From positions 499,660 to 563,659 of the forward strand of contig VSDK01015343.1 of NCBI GenBank assembly GCA_009767595.1: 64,000 bases of DNA, in the 5' to 3' direction. This DNA comes from Symbiodinium kawagutii (Eukaryota; Sar; Dinophyceae; Suessiales; Symbiodiniaceae). Of this stretch, positions 48,201 to 61,400 are shown one piece after another. The translations under genes were made by a program, and so were the position numbers. The notes under the pieces are model-generated. The model saw nothing but the letters and a program-made list of their open reading frames with translations. It did no database searches and was not told the DNA's origin. Within the stretch, counting starts at the first letter, position 1. Each line of letters begins with the position of its first letter.

Positions 48201-51200
48201 NNNNNNNNNNNNNNNNNNNNNNNNNNNNNNNNNNNNNNNNNNNNNNNNNNNNNNNNNNNNNNNNNNNNNNNNNNNNGGTTCAGCTCCGTCATCTTCTTGC
48301 GGAAGTGCCTGGGGACTGCAACCCGCGTTCCGGTTCTGAGCTACCACATCCCATGGAGTAGGGGCACAGAACAGTACAGATGTGTGGTTGCAGGGCTTCA
48401 TACATGACGCTTGGTAGTTTATATTTCTTTGATGTGATGATATGTTATCTACTTTCAAGAAACCATGAAATTTGTCTTGCAAGGCTAGGTGTGCACCAAT
48501 CAATGAGTCATATTGTAGCTAGCTCCCCTGGTTGAATACTGGCAGGAAGCTCGTCTCTTGTCCATCATTGTTCCTTCTGCACGGCAGCCATCAGTTCATC
48601 AGTGGCTCACTGATGCTTTCGCAAATAGGTTTAGGTTCCCACCTCGAAAAAGTAATCATTGAAGGTATCCTTGCATGGGAAGTTGCAAAGGATGGTCTGA
48701 AGAATCAATACTGACATCTTCCTGTTGGTAAACAATGATATCCTTAGCTACGACCAGTCTCTCTAACATACTATGTTCATCAAACATCTTGTAAGAATAG
48801 CCGCTGACATCTTCTTGGCCTAAAAACTCCGCCATCTCCCTCTCAGTCGAGATGCTGGGTTTCTGCATTCATGTCCTCGTGGCAGATGGAGGCTGTTGTT
48901 GTCATTGGGATGAACAGGATACCATGCAGGGCAAGGTGCATGCATGGTCACAAACAGCGATCATGCATCGTTCATAGATTTGCGCACGCGCAGTTGTGAA
49001 TAAAAGTGCAAGTATCCATTTTTTTGGCTTACAACAAGTAAGCCAAATGAAGTTCAAATATGTTAGCACGTGTGCGAACAGAACAGAAACTTCATGATCT
49101 TAAACACGCACACACACACACACACATATGCAGCACATGGCATGCATGATATGTGAACACACACATTTGACCGTGAACAAAGAAGCGAATCACCCATACA
49201 TTGGTAGCTTTGAGATATGTATCAGTCTACATGTGCACTCATGGAAATATACGACATATGCAGTGGTATGCAATTATATGCATTTGAAAATGCATACATA
49301 ATTTTACACGTGAGAGACGTGCATGGCTGCGCATCCACTAGTACCCTGCTAGGCGCGGGTGCGTGTTGAATCGGGGGCTGACAAATAGAAGTGACACACG
49401 GCAACCTTGACCGGCACAACCGTCCCTGAATGTTCAAGACACATGTGTATTGTGTATGGAACACATATGTACACACAAGGGTATAAACATACATGTATCA
49501 CCTATAGGGACATTTGCATTGTTATTAACTTGGTATATGATAGGCGTCTCCATGTGCATCGGTCAAAAGACCTTGCGGCCGGCTTGCGAACCGGGGCTCG
49601 TGCACAAACAATCAAATGCCGAGCAAATGCACTTGCAAAACAACGTCAAATCTGCATTTAGCTACATGCCCGCATATGTATATATATATATTAATATATA
49701 TATATAATATATATATATATATATCTATAATATATATATATATAAATATACATGCGGGCATGTATAGAAAGGGACATATTGTGCCGGATATGTCCGAAAT
49801 ATGCTGAAACTACGTACATGTAGGCAATGCAAAGCCTCCATCATCGCATCTCGGGCCACCTGGTGCCACCAAGCATCACTCACAATAGCACAAACCTCGC
49901 CGAGAACATAGGCCCAGCACAATCCCGCCGTCAAAACGATCAGAGTGCAAGCTACACGTTCTAGAATGTTCCTGATCGCTGGTCGCTGGTCGACAGTGAC
50001 CCTTGGACAATGAAATTTCTTGGGACTTGCTGAAAATTGATAGGAGAAGCTTCTTGTCATTAGTTGAGTAAAATCAACAGGAACTTGGCGTAGAGAATAT
50101 TTTGTTAGGGTGGTGATATGCTAAATTGCTCGACTAGGTTCTTCTGGTTTACTACTTGCGGCCACCCTGCCTGAAGAACGTCCTCTTGACAATGCGATTT
50201 CTATACCTAATTGCCTGCCGTGTGTTGTAAATCCAGTTAAGTGATAACAATGTGATTTCCTTACACAGCTCACTGTGGATTAAGCGGCATCCCGGAAGTG
50301 ACTTGGCCAAAGCCTATTGCATCATGACCGAATGAAATTTCTCAGCAGTCTGACTCGGACGAATCGTGATTAATGAAGCGATCTATCTTTGACTTGGTTG
50401 AATCAGAACGAGGTACCCTTGAGTCACTTGGCGTGAAGGGGATCCTACAATGCAATGGATTTGGCTGGCGGGTTAGCTAGGAATCAAAAATCATTCTTGG
50501 GGAAAAAGTGCTGAGCAAGATTACGGTGGTTACGGTACACCATTCTCGCTAGGCTACTCCAGGATACGACAACAATAATAATTAATCAATACTCCATGTA
50601 ATATATTGAATTGCTTCATTGAACAAAAAATATCACACGCTGTGCCGGGGGCCCTGACGTCCCGAAGTATTCATTCAACAACAGGTTGATGTGGCCTCTA
50701 AATCGCTCACATGTGTGCGCCACCAGGGGAAGCATCCAGTGAATCAAACCTAATACCAAATGGCTGTATTCAATAGGTGGGTCACCTTCCGACCCTCTCT
50801 ATTCAGCTTCCATGTTTGAGTAACCAGGTGGAGTGATGAGAAAGGGGATTGGAAGCAATGTTGGAACATGACGATCAAAAATCCATTGATACAACTTACC
50901 AAACATATACGACCAGCACTTTCACCCTTTGATGGTTCTCTTGTGTCAGGACAGGATTCTCATCGGGCAATCAAAAACTGAAACAAATGTAAAAATGCGA
51001 ATCCTGGAATGGAGTGGAAATTGGCAATTGCGGGAAACAAGTGTATATAGTGTTGATTTCTCAGCCTGACCTCGCTCCAACCTAACCGGACGGCTGTGCT
51101 GCGAGGCGTTGGCACAACCAAAGGAACGTCAAAATTGTCTTAACAAAGCAGTGTTATTTATATATATATATATGTATATTCTATGATCTTCGTGAACTGG

Positions 51201-54200
51201 GAATTCGCAATCGACTACTGCTGGTAAAATCTGGTGCAACTGAAAATGTACCTACATCTAACAGTAAGCACACAGGAACATACAAACACATGATATGCGC
51301 CTACACTCTAGCTATCTAAATTGTATACCGCCTAGGCATGATATTCGTCCACAATACAATCAACAGCAGCAACAGCGCCAGCACGCCGAGCAATGACAAC
51401 CAGGCCCTCAGCAACAAACGAGAAAGTGTTTGACTAACTAGCGAAACTAGCTGACTGAATAGTAAATAGCCAGCAACAACCACAACAACACTGATACAGT
51501 ACATATTAATTTAATTAATTCAGCTATAGCAAACGATCAAGGCAATTTGTTGCTTTCATCCACTTTCCAAAGAAGCGCCAACGGCAAGGAATCTGGCAAC
51601 CAAGCAGCTAGCCAGCTGGCGAAACTAGGTTACAAAGTAATTGTCGGGCTCATTGACTGGAGAAGAAATCACTTGATCAGAGAAGAAATGACTTGACTAC
51701 AAACCGCGATATTCTTTCATTTAAGTAGATTAATCAGTATAATTGTTAGCTGCTTCAATGTATCCCCACTGACCCAGTGGCTAAGCCACAAGACGCTCTC
51801 TATAGAATCAGCTGACACACCATCGACCACCAAGCTAACTATCTTACTGAGCAGCCAGGCAATTGACCAAGTAGTCTTCGAATGAACTCAGTAAGCAACT
51901 GGTTGGTGGTTTCAACCCTTCTGAAAAAAATAGGTCAACCAACCAACCATTTGTTAATGCTGGGCAACGTAAAAAAAAAGACCTCAATCAAACCACCAAC
52001 CAGGCAACTCAACAACAACCAACACAACCAACACGCACTGTCGACAGCCCAAGACCAACCAACCCGAAACAGTTCAACAGCCGGGGACTGGTCCGAGGTG
52101 CTTAGGCCCTATGTCTCCATAGCCAACCGAGGTCATGGTGTAGGTGCAAAAGTAGAGCGAGCTGATGTAGGTCCGCAGCGGAGAACTGGCGAGCGGGAAC
52201 TGGATGGGCCCATACAACACAACTGGGTGGAGGTTATCATGGTGATGGATGGTGATGGGTCATGATGGGTCATGGTGGGTCATGATGGTTGATAAATGGT
52301 GGTTGGCGAATGGTTGGTGAATGGTTGGTGAATGGTTGGTGAATGGTTGATGAATGGTTGGTCAATGGTGTGCTGAAAATTATCCATGCATCCAAATAAA
52401 CTTCGCAACTGCTCGGCACCGCCACTTTTACAAACACTCCCATGATGGCCCCTACTGAAAAACAAATCCTGACGTTGGTGTTTCCGAGCCACGCCCATGG
52501 CTGCCGGGCACCGCTCTATGTAGACTATCCCCAGCTAGTGCGACTGCCATTCCGAACGGGCAATCTCGGCACCCACAACCATCTGATAGTTTCTCGAAAT
52601 AAGAGTACCCCAAATCATCCAGTATGAACCATTCACAAAACTAAACCGTCCATTTCTGAGGTCCCCTATTTTGACAAACACCCATTTACAGTTGAGTCAG
52701 TTTCCCTGGCTGAAACTAGCACCAGCCAGGTCCTCACAACCGGCAGCCAAATCATTGGTCGGTTTTGCTTACACATGTTGACCATGGCTCAAGATTCATT
52801 CACGGGGAAAGCTGAACTGGGGCCCCATCAGTAAGCATCATCAAGTGGAGCAATGATTGTGGCCATCACCGGCCATGACCACTGCCAACCACTAACAACG
52901 ATCATTAACCACGCTGTTGCTGACCATCTTGTGCCACTACCAGGCATCATTAGCCATCCACCTTCTATTGACATTGTCAAGCATCAACTTTGCCGGTGGT
53001 TTCTCAAGTCAAAGGGGTACCATTTGCCACCAAATCATCCAGCGCACGAGTCATTTGTATTCAAAAACCATCCATAACTTCGGGGCCCCCTATGACTTGA
53101 GAAACCCTCATAGGAGGCCGAGACAAAGAAAAACCAGCCACTGGTGCTGTCAAGCGGCTCGACGGTTCGGATGCTCCAAGCATCGTCGAGTTCCTGGTAG
53201 ATTGAGCCGACAGCATCCACTCATCTTAGAGGATGTACCTACTACTGAACACGGAAAATGAATGCATCAAAGGGAAACCCACGGACTGACCGTCAAAGAG
53301 CAGGTAACCCATCAATGAATCATCAATGAATCATCACTCAACTGTTCATGATTGGCCATTTTGTTCATCAATCAAGCCATTGAGATCCATTTGTTCGTGG
53401 TGGATTAGCCTCGTGACAACAAAGCCTTCATGACTGGCCATGAACCCACCGGAACGGGGACCCTCCAAGCCGTTGGCTCCTGGATGTCATCGATCCACCT
53501 GGGCTTGTCTGCATCTGCGAGTTGCAAAGTCATGGCCTGGGAGATCGCAACTGGTGCCATGATGTGCCATGCAACAAGGCTTGGTGCTACATCCCAAGCC
53601 TTCCAGTTTCCTCGCCGCTGCAGGCAACCAAGGAAACCCTGGCGTAGGGATGGTTACCGATGACGTAACTGGAAGGGTAGGGCATTGAACATGCAGAATC
53701 TTCCATCTACTTCAGGTTGGATCAGTGATCGTGTTTCACTTCACACCCCAGAAATGAAGGCAGCTCAAGCAGCACGTGTTCAGCCATTTTCAGCCATCAT
53801 TCTCATAATTTCCGAACTTGGACAGCTGAGACATGTTTTCAAAGCTTTCAGCCGCCGCCAAGTCACCCAAATGCAAGCGAGCCAATGACAAACCAGAAGC
53901 AAAATACACAAGAAGCCTGAGCAGCAAAGTCCAACAAAAGGCAAAGGGCTAATCCAGGTCATGGCTGGCATGCCCTGCCGTGTGTCACATGGAGATGCAT
54001 GATGGTCCATGGCACCAAACAGCAAAGGTCATACAGACCCACCAGGCTCTTGCCACATATCACCAGTTGGTGACATCAACTGAAATTAGTCATTGCCCTT
54101 AGCAACCAAAACCCTAAGAAAGGTAGGTTTTACCCTCTCAAATATGGGTTATAACCTATAAAAATGATGGTTTTTGGGGCTGATGGTGAATGGAATACTC

Positions 54201-57200
54201 AACTTCAAAGGAGCCATGTTTTTTGCCCCAAACTCTTCGCCCAGCTGCGGAAAAGTGCAAACTGCTGGTAAGGGAGGGAGATGGTAATTTCCACCCGGTG
54301 GAGCCACTTGGAGGTCTTCAAAATTCGCATCAGCTTCAAGAGCCTGCCAGTGGCAAACCCACCAAGGCCGGAGCAGGCGCTTCCCCTCAAGCATCGGCTG
54401 CCAGTCACCCAACGCGGCATGGGGGAACATCCGGGAAATGTGGATTAAATGTGGATTGGGCCTTGAAAAGATGCACTTTGTTCCGGAAAGTCATTGTGCG
54501 AAGTTTCTGATTTGGGGGGTCCCAGGCGATTTTCAGAAAGCACCCCGCGCCTCAACGTTCGAAAGATTTTGGTGGCTTTGAGGTCTCCCACCTGGCGAAG
54601 CGGGAGCCAGGTGCCTGGGAAGCCAAGCTTCCCAAAGCATGGCAGATCGAGTGCGGAATGTCCAGGTTTGCTCTTGAAATTGCCAGTGTCTCGGAAAAGT
54701 TTCTGGGAATTTCATGGGAGAATGCATGGAGTATGCCTTTTTCACCGGAAAGCAGGTTGAAATTTGATAAAAAAACTCTCCTGATTTCCTGGAAGACTGT
54801 CGTTCTGCGCCTCAACCGCGTTCAATGCAAGGTCAATGATATCGAAAGGGATCAAAGTGATCGCATCGAGGGCAAACCAAGTCTTAACCTGTCCAGGGCA
54901 GGGCCATTCAGCTTCCTGGAAAGGCCTGTGGTGAATCCTAGTTTGGAAAAAAACTCCGGTTGGAAACTTCGGTCTCAGCAGAATTGATCAATAAATCACC
55001 ATTTCTGGGGAGTGCAGTTCCTACACCTGCCAGAAAGAAACACTCACGGAGCTGTGAAACTTGGCCGAATTGACAAGCAGCATGTGTTGGTGATCCATCT
55101 GTCGAGAAGTAAATGTGTTGATCAGGATTGTAATTCGCACCCGCGATGATGTGGTCAATATACTGGAAATGAATTTACGATCTTCAACCTCTAAAGATCT
55201 TTAAGTTTTAAAGATCGTAAGTTCTATACACCTATCGTTACCGCTACTCACCTCTCGGTGCAAACCTACAGCATGTAGGCTGGTACAATTGTATGTGCGT
55301 ATGTTGCCTGACCAAACAAGTCTTCCATGGACATCAACATATTTCGGCAGCAATTCCATCAAGGGTAACTACGTGTGTAGAAATGGTGCACAAACTGACG
55401 CAAATTGCCACCCAAACACAAACACACACACACACATACATGTTGATTTACATAATGCTTGTGATGGCATGTGACGATAGCTCAGAACAAACAGACTAAA
55501 GAGCATCTGAACATCCGAACTACCCGTGGCCAGGAGTTCTGGAATGGTCAGCTTGGGCTTGGGCTTAGAAATGACTCTTTGATACTTTGATGATTCATTA
55601 TTTGTTTTTTGTGATTTCTGATTATAGTTTGACCATGGGTAGAGATATGACATCTCTCCGCCCTCCGCGATGTTAACTTGCCCCATGTATGGGGATTGAC
55701 TCTCAGCTTGCGAATCCACCCAGTGGAGCCAAGGAGCATAGTGCGCACTGATTCTCGACACCTGTCAGCTAAAGGAGGCCAAGGGGTGAACGAAAGCTAT
55801 GACTTGCTATGTCAGCGGCCAAGGGGTGAACGAAAGCTATGGCAGTGCTATGGCACGCGTGAATCCGCATGACATCGAATTTTCACACCCAAAAAACATG
55901 AGAACTGATGTACACCGCACAAGCCCCTCTGTTCTACCTGCTCTCGTTGCTGACACATGAATCGCGGGAAAGCTGAGCAGGCAGAACACAGTGCAAAAAA
56001 GACCTCTTCTAGCATCTTCTAACACTGGGAATCTAACAAATTAACAATTAACACTGGGAAAGCTTCCAGAGTTTGGAGGACAGCGCACGGGGACACAGTC
56101 ATGGTTCGACTCCTGGCGAATTGGATGCCAATCATTGATCAAGCATGGATTTGCAATTGCTATGTGAGCCGACTGGGGGGCAGAATCACCATCTTGTTTG
56201 ACCCTCCCGGCGCAAGAGACGTGCCTTCTGCTCCCAGACCACACCACTCTGAGTGGGCCGCGGGTACATGGTGATGAACTGCAGCACCACATCGATGAAG
56301 AAAATAAAGTCCACTATGCTGCTAAGCAGCAGCCTGAGCTATGGGAGAGTGTCCAGGTTTCACTGGGGCCCCACGTTTAGATCGACAAGGTCAGACTGGG
56401 GATTTGGTGGGACCCAGGGTTCGAAGTTTCCATTTGTTTGCTGGGAAGTGCTGCATAGTATGGGTGAGATGCTGCCAGGTAAACGGTTTTCCGTTGGCGC
56501 CATCATGAGATCTCGGTGAAAGGGATGGTGACAAGCCCTCGGCCACTTGCATGAAAAATATGGGTGTTTAATTCCCACCCCAACACATGAAAAAGTCGCC
56601 AGCTGTGAAGGTCACGATGAACGAAGGTTGGTGATCACACTCCATTCAAACAATCGTGACTGCTTTCGATGTGATCGAACAGGGTAGGGCAAGCCAGAAC
56701 TCCACAGTGATTTCAAGGGGTCGTTAAGGGATCATAATCATGGTATCTTCTTGAGCTTCTCGCTCAGACCAAATGCAGTTGGGGGCGTGGTTCGGTTTCC
56801 CAAGCAGCTGGTTGACAACCGTTATCATCAGCGGCTGCATCTTCTTGCCACTCGTGGACAGTCGATTCAGTTTGCTTCTGGCATCCAATGCTTTTTGATC
56901 AACTCTGGCCCAATGGGTATAAACCGTCAACCATTATATTAGCAAACAACGAAAGATCGATTTCGGTATGATGATCCATCAATAGTTCTTTGCATTGGCA
57001 CAAGCGTTATGATTCATTGGCCTTGAAAGATCCCAAGCTTGATAGCCATCATTTACCATCATCAACCGATCACCAACCTTCATTAAGCATCATCAATCTA
57101 TTGTATTCATCAACCTCAAGTATCAACTTCACTACTATCAACCCATCACCAACCTTCATGAAGTACTATCAACCCAAGCTGTTTATGAACCTCAGGTATC

Positions 57201-58350
57201 AACTTAACTCTCAACTTAACTATCATCAAGTATCATTGAACTTCAGTAGCCATCATCAACCTATGCTATGTTCATAGCCATCAACCTAAGATAACCTCAG
57301 CTATGTTCATAGCCATCCCAACCCATCATGCCCACCCCGAAACGCTTCCAGGCACAGCAGGCCCCAGGTGGGTTCCATAAGGCCGATCTGAAAGGGCACC
57401 ACGGTCACCACCCAGGCCAGGGCCAACATGGTGAGCACCTGCCAGGCTGCAAACTTATTGCCTCGGAGGCCGGAGGGAGCTGAGTTGGAGGGGCCCCGTG
57501 AGGTGATGGGAACATGACCCCGAGCCGTAAATTGACCCTTCTTGGTGTAAAATCGCATTTTTTTCAGCTTTTTTGGTTCGATTTACACCAACTTTTCTTC
57601 ATGTGGGATTTTTTGGTGCAATTTTTACCCAGCAAAAGCGGGATTTGTGAGCAAATTGAGGGTTGAAGGATGGCTTAATCATGGCTCATGATGGTTAATG
57701 ATGGCGATGACATACGACAACCAAATGGTGAATGCTAGCTTCATGATGGCTAGATGAGGGATGCGACCCAACAAAAAAAGGGATATGGCATGACTACTGA
57801 CAAGAAGCAGCAACATAGTTAAATGCTGTTAAATGACAGGTTGGTAATGGTTGATCATTCTGGTCAAGAAGTGGTAGTGATCAATTCATATCTCTCTAGC
57901 AATTAAATGGATCTATACATAAACATGTCATCACCATGACGAGGGGTTGATGGTAGTGATTTCCTGGTTCGTGGAGCCATGAGTCGGGCATGATCCCAAA
58001 TGATGCCAGCATATCCATACATAATCTACAGCGAATGGGGGGGTACCATTTCACTGCGAAACCCAGGCAAAATGGGACGATGCCCCCTATGAATCAACCA
58101 GGGGGTTCATTCATCTGGGCTTTACATTACCCCAACTGGCCAGTTCTTTCACAGCCAATTCCCGTGGCTGTGGGCTGCTGTGACCTGACAGCTGGCTGGG
58201 ATGGCTAGTCACTCTGCCAAGGTACCCTGGTGTTTTTTCACTCAAAGAATTGAGCCCAATTCGGTTGAAAAAACTGGATTCAAAGACGGGCTCTCAAAGA
58301 CTGGTGGATTTCAAAATGATGATTTTCCATGATTTTCAGATCAGAGTTCA

Positions 58351-58403
<53 letters not shown>

Positions 58404-61400
58404 GAGATAGAGAGATTATATAGATATAGAATGCTTTTCTGGCATGTTTCCTATAAACCAATGGGGTGAGTATGGCTTCCTCAAAACGCTGATCACGTTG
58501 GATGCCAAGGCAAGTTGCTTCGCTGCGGGTTCACCACGAACCAGGCTTTCTTTTCGTATGCAACCTGGGGCGGCTGGCCAGCGGCAGGTTTCCAAGTACC
58601 GAAGCAGCACCAGAAAGCAGCAAGCACCGTGAAAACCCATCATGAATCACTATTATCAACTATCATTCTCGGCAAACAGTGTTGGAATGATTTGGTGGCT
58701 TCTCAAAATAGGGGACCCCCAAAAATGGTCGGTTTATCACCTGCATACTGCTCGCAAAGGATGATTTGGTACCCTTATTTTGAGTGGTGGGGCAAACTTT
58801 GAATTGAGTTAGGTGTATCCAGGACCGTTCAAGGCCAAGGACATTGAATTCACACCACGTGTTCTATACACAGCAAACATAAAAACATGCCATCTCTATA
58901 TGTGCTTCCATTTCATGTGCATTGCAGCTGCTGGCCCTTGATCAACTTATCTCATCACCAAGGGACCTCCACTATCTGCTTCTCCCTGACGATGTCGAAC
59001 TGTGCTTGGAGCATGGCGTCAGCTTGTGTGGGAGCCACCCCCTTAGGCGTGGCGGCCGCACGACTCGAAGAGGACCAGCCTTCAGCTGGGGGTCCTCGCT
59101 CGTCCTCACTATCGCTGTGAGGCCCCGCGAAGGTCAGCTTGGGCGCCTTCTGAATACCCTCCTCCTCCGCAACTCCTGCTGCGCTGTCATCCCAAGGAGC
59201 CACTGCAAGGCCCTCTTCCGGCTCACTTTCGGCACCTGGCGAAGCGAGCTATGGGAATGCAACCACCCAAAAGGCAAAGAAACCGCCCGTGGTTCTCCGG
59301 TTTTGGACCCGGCCCTAAGGACCACCGCAAGAATCTCTCAAAAAGGTTTGGTCAAAAGCTGATCCACGCGGGATCGACCTACTCAGCAGCACAGCGATTC
59401 CAGGCTCCTCAACTTAGCTGCTTCCGAGGCACTGTCTTTCTCGTCATACATCGCAACCTTTTCCCGTGCAACGTCGTCCAAGGACTTGGGGCTGGCATCG
59501 GATGGTTCCAGTCTGCTCTCCTCAGGACTCGTTTCCAGGGAGCGTGGATTATTCATGTCTTGGAAATGTTGACATGGATCAATGATGATCAATATGCAAA
59601 GTTATCTGCTCGCTAATGTAGAAATACGTTATATAATATAAATAGAATATGCTCATGCAAATAGATGCAAATAGATGCGCCACCAAATGCAAACATGTCA
59701 AAACATGAGACTCAAGGTAGATGCATATAGATGCGCCACCAAAGGCAAATATGTCAAAACATCAACACTAAATGCATGTGTGTATCCGTGTGCTTGCACA
59801 CACGTTCGGGCCACACAGCCGTGGATCTTATTTAGCAATCTGACCCAAGTCTCTACCAATCATCCGTTTATCCATGTATTCATCTATTTGTGTTGTCTTT
59901 ATCTATCAAAATGCATATTTTTTCTAAGTACCGAACTACCGCTGAAACTGTGGTGCCAACGATTTTGTGAACAAATGTTGCATGGCAGGTCATTACAGCA
60001 CAATTTGGCCGGCATTTCTAAATTGAAAATCCATGCTGTTTGCAAAAGTGCACTGCTCTTGCACAAAAAGGTCGAACGAAAGGGGCAAAACAGCAAGACT
60101 TTTATCTGCTTGGTGGTTGAATACCGTCCCTATGGAAGAATATCAGTCGACCAACCATTTGTCAATCATTTCGGAAAATATACAAATTCAATCAAACTAC
60201 CAACCAGTATGTCGTTCTTAAACCATTATTGTTCATTATCCCTATTACTGGCCCTGTGCATGACTCGTCGTGGTACTCAGCTGCAAAGTGCCCAACAAAA
60301 ATCTCTCCATTACTGGCCAATATTACTGGTTATAAACCCTAAATGGTGGTTTCTCAAAATAGGGGTACCCCCAAATCACCCATTGTTAGTCATTTATAGT
60401 AGTACTAAACCAACCATTTTTGGGGGTCCCTATTTTGAGAAATCACCAAACAAGCCCCATAAACCCCACAACTGAAGCAGTGCCACTAGCACTACGCTGC
60501 TAGCGCCCGCACTCGCGCCCAGCTTCACTGATGGCATCCAGGGCCTTCCGCAAGGTGGTGGACGGCGAGGCTGGGGATTCATCCGAGGCGCCTAGCACCG
60601 CACAACTGGGAGCGCGGCTGGGTCGATCACCCCATGGGAAATCACCCGGGCGCTTGGAGGTCAGGTCAACCCCTCAGGTGGCTGAAATGAATGTGGAACG
60701 AACCCCTTGTGCACCTGGGGATTCCGCTGCTTTCATGTCGACCTTGATGGTTCTTTATCACCTCGTTGTTGAAAATAAGAGCTGAATCGACCAAAACACC
60801 AAGTTTTGGAATTGTGGTGGAATTCCAGTGCAGTAAATAGATACATATTATAAGATCAATAAGCAACCAATCATGTTCAACCATTTTCCATAACATCCAC
60901 CAACCAAATCCAACCAATTGCCGCAAAAAATGCAGCAGCAACGGCAAGAATTGTTAAGAATGATGGTTTCCATTTATCAGTTATTGACTATTTTAAAGGA
61001 TTGTCTTTGAAAAGGCAATGAAGCATTGTCATGGGCACTCCTGGTGAAGCAGTGACTCTGATATCAGGCATTACCTGGCGCTCTGCCGTCCAACTGTGGG
61101 CTTTGCTGAGCGCCAAGGCATCATGCACCAGCGTGAGCCATCTGACTAATCCTTGTCGTGCAGTCGCTCTTTTTGATAATTTTTGGGTGTTCCAACACTG
61201 CTCTTCTGGGAGATAAATCAACTGATAGTCAATCCCTCTGCTTCCAGTTACCCATGAAATAGTAGAGAACCAGCTGGTTTGTCTACCAATGCTGTTTGGG
61301 GTTACCTACTGCAATGATGGCAACTGGAAGCATAGGGAATGGACAGGCACCTCTAGGATATGCTGGAATCAACTCCACATCTGACCTCATTGAGCAGCCC

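Noticed and set aside
47852..48361. Plus-strand frame across the LTR and the N gap
   Set aside because: A translation of the LTR (the same start occurs at 39596) running into N; not a gene.
59675..60475. 266-codon plus-strand open frame
   Set aside because: It runs through a family B and a family C MITE, and the product is low in order; a chance frame.
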